The notes below the pieces were generated by a model. That model did not search any database, was not told the DNA's origin, and saw only the letters and a list, made by a program, of their open reading frames with translations. This document shows, in pieces, positions 23,560 through 34,196 of a stretch of DNA of 64,000 bases (position 1 is the stretch's first letter; each line of letters begins with the position of its first letter). The DNA comes from Mytilus trossulus (taxonomy: Eukaryota > Mollusca > Bivalvia > Mytilida > Mytilidae): positions 90,886,059 to 90,950,058 of the forward strand of contig NC_086374.1 of assembly GCF_036588685.1 (NCBI RefSeq). Direction: 5' to 3'. The position numbers were made by a program, and so were the translations under genes.

Positions 23560-24600
23560 AATCCATGACAATCGCCCCATTAGCAAATAGCCGCACTTTT
23601 TCACTAACTCGCCCCACTTTAAAAAAAAAACTGCCCCAACCTGGATTACCAAATCGCCCCACTTGTGAACTGTGTTAAATCCCGTTAATATTACTCCTGC
23701 CAACTGGCCCCACCTAATAGAAAACGATAAAATCTAGATAAATATATTATTAACCAGGAAGAATTTAGTAATGCCAACTCGCCCCACTTATGTAAAAAGA
23801 TGTTATCCCATTGTATATAAGTTAAATTCTGTTAATATAACTCTTGCCAACTGGTCCCACCTAATGGAAATCGGTGAAATCTAGATAAATATATTATTAA
23901 CCAGGATTAATTTAGTAATGCCAACTCGCCCCACGTATGGAAAAAGATGTTATCCCATTGAATATAAGTTCAATTCCTTATATTGCATTATGATACAATT
24001 AACAGGTTTCTTATCAATTGTTATGCAAATAACTAAGCTTCAAAACTTACATTTATTCTTCAGTATATATCAATAATAGTAATTAAATTAATTTTCGGTT
24101 TGTTTGTATTCTGTGTAGATTAGTTTTCATTAAAGTGGTGCGAGTTTTTATTTTTAATTATATATATATATATATTAATCTAAAAATTACCGTTTTTTTA
24201 TAAGTAGGGCGAGTTGGCAGGAGTAATATTAAACAGGGTTCTCGCTAAGGCGAGTCCATGAATCCTGGACTCAACAAAATCTGTCTGGACTCACCATTTT
24301 CAAAACTGGTGAGTCCATAAATACATCAATATTGAAATATTTTGTATAAACTGAACACAGTTACCATGACTCACCATGGCCAAAAATGACGAGTCCCTGG
24401 ACTCGCCTTCAAAAATCCTTAGTGAGAACCCTGATTTAAAATGATTTAACCAATTTCACATGTGGGGCGAGTTGGCAGGAGTAATATTAAACATGATTTA
24501 ACCAATTTCACCTGTGGGGTGATTTGATAAATCAGTTTGTGGTGTTTTTTTAAAAAGTGGGCCGATTAGCCAGTGGGGCGACTTGTCCTGCTTCCATTTG
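23560..24600. mobile_element. Inverted-repeat element with CGCCCCA motifs, interrupted by a hAT-like MITE
   Basis: The left part (23570-23720) and the inverted right part (24460-24600) share a series of blocks: CGCCCCA...TTAGC, ACTCGCCCCAC, CAAATCGCCCCACTTGTGAA and ATATTACTCCTGCCAACT. Internal direct repeats ending in TAATGCCAACTCGCCCCAC occur at about 23770 and 23920. An insertion at 24235-24432 splits the right half. No coding capacity. Confidence 0.6.
24235..24432. mobile_element. hAT-like MITE, 198 bp
   Basis: Ends CAGGGTTCTCGCTAAGG and its imperfect inverse CCTTAGTGAGAACCCTG, typical of hAT termini (CAGRG). Flanked by imperfect 8-bp repeats (ATATTAAA and ATTTAAAA). The uninterrupted sister sequence ATATTAAACATGATTTAACC at about 24483-24502 shows the pre-insertion site. 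The interior is itself palindromic (GACTCACCATTTTC / GAAAATGGTGAGTC type). Confidence 0.75.
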
Positions 24601-24619
24601 AAGGCCCCCTTGAAGGTTT

Positions 24620-27090
24620 TGTATGACTATATGAACCATCTTTCACGTAAAACCCCCATGTGCATTTTGAAAAGTTGGCAGATATGTTTCTTACTCCAGG
24701 CAAAATCTACCGGTATGAACGAAAAAGAAGTTTTCAATTAATGCTCTGTGGCCATAACAGCTGTCTCATTAGCATTTTAACCACTTCCCATATTTGCAAT
24801 TAAAACAATAGAAGAAAATTATTCAACGCAAAAACAAAACTTACTTGTAAATATGAAATTCTCTTTACGGTATGCGTTTTTCTCCTTGTTTGAGATTGTA
24901 CAGTAGTACCTGTAACTGCTTATACCTATTTCTTATTCACTTTTGCTTGATAAACTCACTAAATATCATATACATTGTACCACATCTCCTTATTTTTATA
25001 TGCATTCCAATAACATGAACAATTGTAATTCAATTCTATATACCAAAGCAAAATGAACTGCACCACTTTCATTCACTGGTATGCATCTTTTGGCAAAATA
25101 CAAGACTTTGTTCTTAGATGACACAATTAATATAATATATATTTATTGATAAAAAAATAAAATTTGGTATACAACTCTTTAACGGTATAAAAAAAAGCAC
25201 AGCTGTGTCATAAATTGTGAAATTTGTGCTGAAAACATAGACATTGATGGTATTTGAGTAATTCCATATGTGAAGCTCAACATTAGCTCGTCAGTTGGTG
25301 GTGGACAGTTATAGTTCCTTTCTGCAGGCTAGGATGAATGACTTTTCAGGAAAACCAATTTCACAAATCAAATCTTTCCTCTAGCATGTCTAGATATCTC
25401 CTAAAATATTCATCCAGTTTAGTTCTTTTGTTTTAATTGGACACCGTCCTGATTTTTAATTTTGCAAACCATTCAGTCTCTTGCTTGCAAATGGTGCATG
25501 AAAATAGGATGGGTATGGCAGTAGACAAGTCTCTTTAAAGTGGGTTTGTGCCCTGAAAAAAGTTTTATAACTTTTAATTGAAACTTGTGCAACACATATA
25601 CCTAAATAACTATATAACATAGAAGAGAGCATCATTCATGTCAATGTTTTGTTCCTGTTTACATTGTCATTGATATTTTTTCAGAAAGCCTGAGGCATAG
25701 CTCATGAATTCCTGTCATTAGACATTACATCCTAAATTAACATAATTACTGCTAGAATGATTATCAGTATGATATACGTACACTATCATTGTACAGCCCA
25801 AGTCTTCAGTATATATAATTGTTGCATTCATTCACTCCTGTGTTCAGTCGTTCAAAAATTTCTAAACATCAACAAATGAACTTTAATAACAACAAGAAAA
25901 CACTAGAAAAGATACGTACATACAACCCGTGTTTAAGTGTATTTGAAAGAGAAATAAATCTGGTTAAACGATGTAAAAAGGAGAAATATATCTGGTTAAA
26001 CGATGTATAAAGGAGGAAAAATTGTAGATATTGCATTACGATGCGTTCTTCCTAATAGCACGTGGATATGTGTTTACATATTTAGACTTGACCCAGTATG
26101 ACCCGTACCTTGTAGGTCACCGCCGTCGTTTAAACACTTGACTACAGTCGTGTATAAGCTAGACAATAAAAAGCTTAAGCCTGTACTATTTGTGTGAAGT
26201 AAATGTGTTTGTTCTGTACATTTAAATTTGTTTTACCTGATAGCAAGAACCTATATCTATCCGTTTCCTTCTCAATTCACTTTGTCAAATTCTTCGAGCT
26301 TCTTCAAAACATACGTATTACTGCGCCGGAAGTGAAAAAAATATGAGAAATCCTCGTAAAATAATGCTATTTTCAATTTTGTGGAATCCATTTTGTTATA
26401 TTAATTATACAAAGATAAAAAAAAGTTACGATTAATTATGAATTTGCATATCATTATACGGAACGTTTATGGACTATTTTTTAAGTCGGTCATTTTGGCG
26501 GTAAATCATGTACACATACACACGTAGATTGGCTGGTACCCGATTGTAATGTTACACATCAAATATATCAAATAGCTAATAACCGGAACGTAGTACCGGG
26601 AACCAGGATAATACGTAGATAACATACATAACTAATACCGAAATTGAAAACGCTTTACGGTTTCTCGTTCATAAACCGAATTCCGCTTTGAATTATAGAA
26701 GATGCAATATTAATCATGTTCAGTCGACTTTTCATTGTTATATCAACGTCTGAACTAATTAAAGAATCTTTAGATGTCAGATAACACTTGAAATTGACCC
26801 GACCTCTTTCCACACGGAATATACAACTATTGATAGTTTGTAGTCAGGTTGACTGCTTATAATGCAAAATACACACTTATAACAAGTTCTATAAAACTAA
26901 CAATACACACTGATCGTTTCTTTAGTCCCCAATGTAAATGAAAGAAACAAAAACCATATCATACCATAAAAAGAAAAGGAGAAATTCGAACATTTCCGGA
27001 TCTATTTCTGGCCAAAAGACCCCCAGCATGGATTGCGTATGAAAAGATGAACCTCATGACTTAAAAGTCAGGCCTTAAAGCACTGCCTTT
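24620..27090. other. Mostly unique noncoding interior of the nested element
   Basis: No gene supported. A small direct duplication containing TCTGGTTAAACGATGTA lies at 25958-26009. Short ORFs here have no recognisable domain. Confidence 0.5.
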
Positions 27091-27099
27091 AAAAATCTA

Positions 27100-27580
27100 A
27101 GTACATGTTTAGATTCAGCATATCAAAGAGGCCCAAGAATTTAATTTTTGTTAAAATCAAACTTAGTTTAATTTTGGACCCTTTGCACTTTAATTTAGAC
27201 CAATTTTGAAACTGGACCAAAAATTAAGAATCTACATACACAGTTAGATTTGGCATATCAAAGAACCCCAATTATTCAATTTTTGATGAAATCAAACAAT
27301 GTTTAATTTTGGACCTCGATTTGGGCCAACTTGAAAACTGGGCCAATAATCAAAAATCTAAGTACATTATTAGATTCAGCATATCAAAGAACTCCAAGGT
27401 TTCAATTTTTGTTAAAATCAAACTAAGTTTAATTTTGGACCCTTTGGACCTTAATGTAGACCAATTTGAAAACGGGACCAAAAATTAAGAATCTACATAC
27501 ACAGTTAGATTCGGCATATTAAAGAACCCCAATTATTCAATTTTGATGAAATCAAACAAAGTTTAATTTTGGACCCTTTG
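27100..27580. repeat. Tandem about 240-bp units
   Basis: Two units share AAGAATCTACATACACAGTTAGATT and TTTAATTTTGGACC blocks (first about 27105-27345, second about 27350-27580). Part of the nested element's right arm. Confidence 0.7.
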
Positions 27581-28195
27581 GGCCCCTTTTTCCTTAACTG
27601 TTGGGACCAAAACTCCCAAAATCAATACCAACCTTCCTTTTATAGTCATTAACCTTGTGTTTAAATTTCATAGATTTCTATTTACTTATACTAACACTAT
27701 GGTGCGAAAACCAAGAAAAATGCTTATTTGGGTCCCTTTTTGGCCCCTAATTCCTAAACTGTTGGGACCGAAACTCCCAAAATAAATACCAACCTTCCTT
27801 TTGTGGTCATAAACATTGTGTTTAAATTTCATTGATTTCTATTTACTTTAACTAAAGTTATTGTGCGAAAACCAAGAATAATGCTTATTTGGGCCCTTTT
27901 TCGGCCCCTAATTCCTAAACTGTTGAAACCAAAACTCCCACAATCAATCCCAACCTTTCTTTTGTGGTCATAAACCTTGTGTCAAAATTTCATAGATTTC
28001 TATTAACTTAAACTAAAGTTATAGTGCGAAAACCAAGAAAATGCTTATTTGGGCCCTTTTTGGCCCCTAATTCCTAAAATGTTGGGACCAAAACTCCCAA
28101 AATCAATACCAGTCTTCCTTTTATGGTCATAAACCTTGTGTTAAAATTTCATAGATTTCTATTCACTTTTACTAAAGTTAGAGTGCGAAAACTAA
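27580..28195. repeat. Tandem about 125-150-bp units (GTTGGGACCAAAACTCCC)
   Basis: Four to five units containing CTGTTGGGACC(A/G)AAACTCCC, CATAGATTTCTATTTACTT and GTGCGAAAACCAAGAA. A diverged single copy is at 18925-19060. Confidence 0.8.
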
Positions 28196-28202
28196 AAGTA
28201 TT

Positions 28203-28245
28203 CAGACGACGACGACGACGACGACAACGACGACGCCAACGTGAT
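28203..28245 (+). repeat. (GAC)n simple repeat
   Basis: Imperfect GACGAC tract near the right end of the nested element; it gives rise to a spurious Arg-rich ORF. Confidence 0.85.
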
Positions 28246-28281
28246 AGCAATATACGACGAAAATTTTTTCAAAATTTGTGG

Positions 28282-29760
28282 TCGTATAAAAATGTTTTGC
28301 GTGACTGCTAACCAACCAAGATGGCTGCCACAGCTAAAAAAAGAACATAGGGGTAAAATGCAGTTTTTGGCTTATAACTCAAAAAACCAAAGCATTTAGA
28401 GCAAATCTGACTCGGTATTAAATTGTTCATCAGGTAAAGATCTATCTGCCCTGATATTTTCAGATGAATTGGACAACCCATTGTTTGGTTGCTGTCCCTG
28501 AATTAGTAATTTTGAGGAAATTTTGCTGTTTTTGGTTATTATCTTGAATATTATTATAGATAGAGATAAACTATAAACAGCAATAATGTTCAGCAAAGTA
28601 AGATTTACAAATAAGTCAACATGATCGAAATGGTCAGTTGACCCATTTAGGAGTTATTGCCCTTTATAGTCAATTTTTTACCATTTTTCGTAAATCTTAG
28701 TTATGTTTTACAAAAATCTTCTCCTCTGAAACTGCTGGGCCAAATTTAACCAAACTTGGCCAAAATCATCATTGGGGTATCTTGTTTGAAAATTGTGTCC
28801 GGTGACCCGCCCAACCAATCAAGATGGCCGCCATGGCTAAAAATAGAACATAGGGGGAAAATGCAGTTTTTGGCTTATAACTCAAAAACCAAAGCATTTA
28901 GAGCAAATCTGACGGTGTTAAATTGTTCATCAGGTAAAGATCTATCTGCCCTGAAATTTTGAGATATGAATCCGACAACCCATTTATGGGTTGCTGCCCC
29001 TCAATTGGCAATTTTAAGGAAATTTTACTGTTTTTGGTTATTATCTTGAATATTATTATAGATGGAGATAAACTGTAGACAGCAATAATGTTCAGCAAAG
29101 TAAGATTTACAAATAAGTCAACATGACCGAAATGGTCAGTTGACCCGTTTAGGAGTTATTGCCCTTTATAGTCAATTTTTAACCATTTTTCATAAATCTT
29201 AGTAATCTTTTACAAAAATCTTCTCTGAAACAACTGGGCCAAATTTAACCAATCTTGGCCACAACTATCATTGAGGTATTTAGGTTAAAAAATGTTTTGC
29301 GTGACTGCTAACCAACCAAGATGGCTGCCACAGCTAAAAAAAGAACATAGGGGTAAAATGCAGTTTTTGGCTTATAACTCAAAAACCAAAGCATTTAGAG
29401 CAAATCTGACTCGGTATCAAATTGTTCATCAGGTAAAGATCTATCTGCCCTGAAATTTTCAGATGAATTGGACAACCCATTGTTGGGTTGCTGCCCCTGA
29501 ATTAGTAATTTTGAGGAAATTTTGCTGTTTTTGGTTATTATCTTGAATATTATAATAGATAGAGATAAACTATAAACAGCAATAATGTTCAGCAAAGTAA
29601 GATTTACAAATAAGTCAACATGACCGAAATGGTCAGTTGACCCGTTTAGGAGTTATTGCCCTTTATAGTCAATTTTTAACCATTTTTCGTAAATCTAAGT
29701 AATGTTTTACAAAAATCTTCTCCTCTGAAATTACTGGGCCAAGTTAATTATAGGTAGAGA
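28282..29760. repeat. 500-bp tandem units: end of 3, 4, 5 and partial 6
   Basis: Continuation of the composite element's array after the nested insert. Unit starts near 28706 and 29209, with a partial unit from 29705. The unit boundary AGGTTAAAAAATGTTTTGCG at 29281-29300 preserves the empty target site of the 7.3 kb insertion. Confidence 0.85.
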
Positions 29761-29914
29761 TAATTGTAAGCAGCTAGAATGTTCAGTAAATTAAGATGTA
29801 CAAACACATCACCATCACCAAAATACAATTTTGTCATGAATCAATCTGCGTCCTTTGTTTAATATTCACATAGACCAAGGTGAGCGACACAGGCTCTTTA
29901 GAGCCTCTAGTTAT

Positions 29915-31720
29915 ATTATTTCCAAAAGACAGAAAAATATTAGTCATTTCCTATAATTTAGATCTTAATTCCAAATTATTGACGTCATCTGACAACATTT
30001 TGTCTATGAGCTGATGGACAAAACACTGTCAGCCTATCAGAAACAGTGTTACATCCAAAATTAAATTATTTGACTATAGCCTAACCGATGAACAATTTAA
30101 ATCTTGACAACATAAATGAAATAACTAGCAGGTAACATATTTATTAACGAATATATGATATAATGTTAATGATATAACTACACAATGTTACACAGCCATT
30201 GTATGCTGATGCATTGGAACATCTTTTGTCATAAACGTAGAGAATTAAAATGACAAGAAGTACAGCACAGATTTCATTATAATACTGAAATATTTACATT
30301 TATTGCTTAACATTCACATAATGTCTCCCTGTGATTAACTCATTATACAAAACAGGAAGATAACAGTAGTTTTAAGGCTCAAATACAGATAATAAAACAT
30401 GAGAAAAACTTACACCACCAATACTTTTGTTAACACACAAACATAACATTGAACATATTAATTCAAAACTTTTGGGAATATTAACGCCCATCAATTCAAG
30501 AATGATATTAACTGATTTAACAGTAACAATATGGTGGCAAATGGACGACACACCCCTAAGCAACAGTTCCTTATCAAATAATAGTTATAATAAAGCAATC
30601 GATTTATTTCCCTTAATAGTTTGAAATTTACATTTTTTTAATAACCAGAAAAAGTTCTCATTTTTATAAATCATATCATTAATCAAAATATCAAATAAAC
30701 ACAAATATGTGTCCAATAGATAAACAGTAAAATGAACAAACCTCATTAACCCCTTATTTTACATATATTTTTAAAAGTTCACATTATAGTGAACTTGCCT
30801 AACTAGTTTCTTTTTTGATGTTATGACAGCTCCTTTGGGCACTACCCTAAATCAAATCTTAAATCTGATATATTATAGATGGGTGGCTTGGTGAACACAT
30901 CCACATACTAAAAATCATTATACCCCTACAATTTTAGGCCTGCATAAAATATCAACAATAATGTAATAAAAATATGTTAATTAAGTGCAGTTAACTTATA
31001 CAAGTTCTATTTATATCACAACCCCCCACACTTAGATAAATGTAGAAACAAGTATATTAAACAGAAAAAAACAGATCTGAAGGCCCATATTGCTATAATA
31101 TTCGCCCAGGATTATTATAGCATTAATAATTGATGTTTTTATCAATGACAATTGGCATCTTTTATCATAATAGTTCATAATATGGTAAAAAAAAAATTGT
31201 TAAGCATGTCATAATTATCAATGCCGTCTTCATTCTAAGTTGAAAATGTCATGTAGGTATGATAAAATACACACAAAACTGGTGCAGGCTAACTGTAACA
31301 CTTTGCCTGTTTTAGCACAAAAATAACACACTAAACTTCAACATGTTCAACATATTATGTTTTCAAAATCTGGTAAAAATCTGAATCATTAGGTTTATGC
31401 TGCTAAAAAATCTGATCTTGACTGTCAAAGTCTAAATGATATAACAAAGAAATATTAAATTCAAAAGGGAGGTAATCATCAATAACCATTAACAAGTTAC
31501 TATAATAACTTGATCGCCTATTACATACGTCTTCCACAGTCAAAACATTTCAAAGGCATGTTTTGTACTATTTAGATGTAATGAGACAAATATTCACCAT
31601 GATATCTAACAATTAAACAGGAAGAGAAAACTTTATCCATGATTCACAGTCAGCAAGTCCCTGCCCTTGCATCTGAGTGTAACATGCTTAGGGAAATATA
31701 AGAAATAATAACTATTGAAG
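29915..31720. other. Noncoding AT-rich DNA
   Basis: No gene supported; overlapping short ORFs on opposite strands at 30372-30624 have no domain. No strong repeat apart from homopolymer tracts. Confidence 0.5.
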
Positions 31721-31801
31721 TCTATTATGAGACACACCCTTAGTGTCCGTCAATATACATGTCAACTATAAACTTTTATTTCAAAACAAAAACGAAGTTT
31801 T

Positions 31802-31820
31802 TGACCTTGACCTTTGACCT
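31802..31820 (-). promoter_or_regulatory. Perfect DR1 (AGGTCAAAGGTCA) plus a third half-site
   Basis: Read on the minus strand: AGGTCA, one base, AGGTCA, then AGGTCA directly abutting. DR1 is the known consensus for RXR, HNF4 and COUP-TF class nuclear receptors. Binding here is untested and the site lies in a repeat. Confidence 0.4.
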
Positions 31821-31975
31821 AGAAAGTTGTACAAGTATTAAGACACACCCTCTGTTGTTGGGTAATATACATGTCAAGCATAAACTCTTAAATTAAAACA
31901 ATTCTAAAAATAAAGAGCTGACATGATCTATACCATAAGACATGGTAGTGTAAACATAACCAAAGATTTTAACCT

Positions 31976-31988
31976 TGACCTTTGACCT
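31976..31988 (-). promoter_or_regulatory. Second perfect DR1 (AGGTCAAAGGTCA)
   Basis: Same 13-bp DR1 in the second repeat unit. The third half-site is degraded here (AACCT). Confidence 0.4.
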
Positions 31989-32110
31989 AGAAAGTTGTAC
32001 AAGCATTACAACACATCAGCTGGTTTTGTTTGGTAAACATAAATGTCAAGTATACAGTATGAATTCATAACAGATCTCTTGATATAGAGCAGACATAATT
32101 TTTTATGGAG

Positions 32111-32400
32111 CTACCATTTGATTTTTATGGGGGGGTGGTGGCTAGGATGAAATTTGAAAAAAATAGGCAGGACAGGAGTTTGAGTAAAAAAAATGCAGGA
32201 TGAGACACTTGCAAAAAAAAAAAGTCAGGACGACAATTTTGTTAAAAAAAAAGTCAGGATAAACTATAAAAAAAAAAGGCAGGACCGAACAGAGTGAAAA
32301 ATAAAAATGCAGGACAGAGATTACAGCTAAAAAATAATGCAGGACAAAATTTTACATCCTAGCCCCCCCCCCCCCTATAAATCAAATGGTAGCTCCCTTA
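32111..32400. mobile_element. MITE with about 30-bp inverted ends and poly-G/poly-C tracts
   Basis: Left end GGAGCTACCATTTGATTTTT then ATGGGGGGG; right end is its inverse (CCCCCCTATAAATCAAATGG then TAGCTCC). Flanked by TTAT on both sides. The interior is a series of short units, each GCAGGAC or GTCAGGA followed by poly(A)-rich spacers. No coding capacity. Confidence 0.7.
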
Positions 32401-33345
32401 TGGACAGAAGGACAGAAAAACAGACCGATCACTATCAGGAGATCTTAATAAATAAATATTCCTTTTGTTTCCATTGAAAAATACAATAAAATATCAAACT
32501 TAACACAATTTTAAACAAAGAATACTGACAAGATTAAACATGTTGAAGCAAGCTTTTGACTAATTGATTGTTGCTTCATGTTCCAGCATGTAATTTTATA
32601 GGTACACAATATTACTATACATTTAATTGTGTCTACAATCTTGGCGTTATCAATAAACATTTACATGTAATAGAGTTCACCTTGTATTGGATAAGTCTTA
32701 TTTACAGTATCTTTCTACTACATTATCATTTTACAAATACTGACTTCAAAACCATTTGTCTTGTACATACACCAGAACAGGGTCTCATTGGTTGTAACTC
32801 TATTACTTCATCACTGTCAAAACTGTGCTATAGCATATTCTCATTAGAAATTTCATAATTTCAGAACATGTATACAGAATTATATCACAAAAAAATCTGA
32901 TAAAATATGAACAAAAAATGTTTAGTATATGAGACAGCAGAGATATACAGCCATACTAAATAAATAAGAACAACTGATATGAAAAAAATATATAAAAATT
33001 AATACTTATATGTACATTTTCAATATAACACTCTTAGTTCAAATTCCAAACCTAGACAAATGTATTTTCTTCAGCCTTAGATAAAAAAAAAGTTAACATC
33101 CCTGGCCTTATCCCCAATACCATGAATACTGAATAGAGGATAATACAATTCATATCCTTTAGGGAAATCAAATCAAAGGTCACTGGAGTCAAATTACTGC
33201 TTTACGATATTTCATACTTTCTAAAATCAGGAATAAAGTACTGGCATAGAAAGAAACCCATTTTAATACATAGACAAAGTAAAAACCACATAACTTGTAC
33301 TTCTCTTCCTTGAAGATTCTTTTTTGAAAATCCTTTTCAATTATG
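32401..33345. other. Noncoding DNA downstream of the zinc-finger gene
   Basis: No gene supported. A 96-codon plus-strand ORF (32568-32858) lacks recognisable features. Confidence 0.45.
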
Positions 33346-34065
33346 TTACAACTGGTACCAGCTAACAATTATCCATTAATATTGGAGAAGTTTTTAAATG
33401 GGAGGTACCAGTAAACAATTATCCAGTAACCTTGAGGAAGTTTTTGAATGGGAGGTACCAGTTAACAGTTATCCAGTAACATTGGGAAAGTTTTTGAACG
33501 AGAGGTACCAGTAAACAATTATCCAGTAACATTCCGGAATTTTTTTGATGGGAGGTACCAGTTAACAGTTATCCAGTAACATCGGGGAAGTTCTTGAATG
33601 GGAGGTACCAGTGAACAGTTATCCAGTTACATTGGGAAATTTTTTGAATGGGAGGTACCAGTTAACAGTTATCCAGTAACATTGGGAAAGTTTTTGAATG
33701 GGAGATACCAATTAACAGTTATCCAGTAACATTGGGGAAGTTTTTGAACAGGAGGTACCAGTTCACAGTTATCCAGTAACATTGGGGAAGTTTTTGAACA
33801 AGAGATACCAGTCAACAGTTATCCAGTAACATTAGGGAAGTTTTTGAATGGGAGATACCAGTTAACAGCTATCCAGTAACATTGGGGAAGTTTTTGAATA
33901 TGAGGTACAAATTAACAGTTATCCAGTAACATATGGGTTATATTGAATAGCAGATACAATTAAAAAGTTATTCAGTTACATTTGAGTTATCTTGAATAGC
34001 AGGTACCAGTTAAAACAATTATCAAGTAACATTTGGGTCATCTTGAATGGCAGATACCAGTAAAT
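33346..34065. repeat. 50-bp minisatellite, about 14 units, 3' of the zinc-finger gene
   Basis: Unit GGAGGTACCAGTTAACAGTT then ATCCAGTAACATTGGGGAAG and TTTTTGAATG. The last three units (33900-34065) are diverged. It lies 130-850 bp downstream of the zinc-finger stop codon and could be transcribed in its 3' UTR. Confidence 0.9.
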
Positions 34066-34196
34066 AAATTTCACTTTTAAATTAAATAAGACAGATTTTA
34101 AAATAACATATCTAGTACAATGTAGTTACAAAGTTTAACCCAATAAAAATAAATTGAATTACATTGTCCTTGGTTAAATCAAATGTGCTTTTATAA

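Larger units (their letters stand above)
20984..28281. mobile_element. 7.3 kb element nested in tandem unit 3
   Basis: The left end starts CCAGATGCTCCGCAGGGCGT and soon reaches TTTATACGACCGCA; the right end is GTGGTCGTATAA, so a short terminal inverted block (TTATACGACC) is shared. The uninterrupted paralogous unit at about 29270-29300 reads straight through this junction (AGGTTAAAAAATG), which shows the insertion directly. Interior: a head region, a LINE (21423-23140), MITEs, about 2.4 kb without recognisable features, and tandem repeats at 27100-28195. No transposase ORF seen. Confidence 0.6.
19458..29914. mobile_element. Composite element: about 185-bp terminal inverted repeats around 500-bp tandem units, with a nested 7.3 kb insertion
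   Basis: The left end (about 19458-19655) and right end (about 29729-29914) are inverted copies that begin AACTAGAGGCTCTAAAGAGC and stay similar for about 185 bp. A 3-bp ATA on both outer sides could be the target duplication. Inside are five full units and one partial unit of about 500 bp (starts near 19901, 20400, 20902, 28706, 29209, 29705). Removing the nested insert leaves an element of about 3.15 kb. The small ORFs repeated once per unit (for example 20449-20655 and 28756-28962) have no domain and are repeat artefacts. No transposase seen. Confidence 0.65.
31720..32070. repeat. Two about 170-bp repeat units carrying DR1-like hormone-receptor sites
   Basis: Two units share TTGACCTTTGACCTAGAAAG then TTGTACAAG and an ATA(A/T)ACATG(T)CAA-type block (offset about 168 bp). 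Confidence 0.65.

Noticed and set aside
20068-29595. Recurrent 66-73-codon ORFs in the 500-bp units
   Set aside because: Same noncoding repeat each time, opposite-strand overlapping ORFs, no domain and no conserved start.
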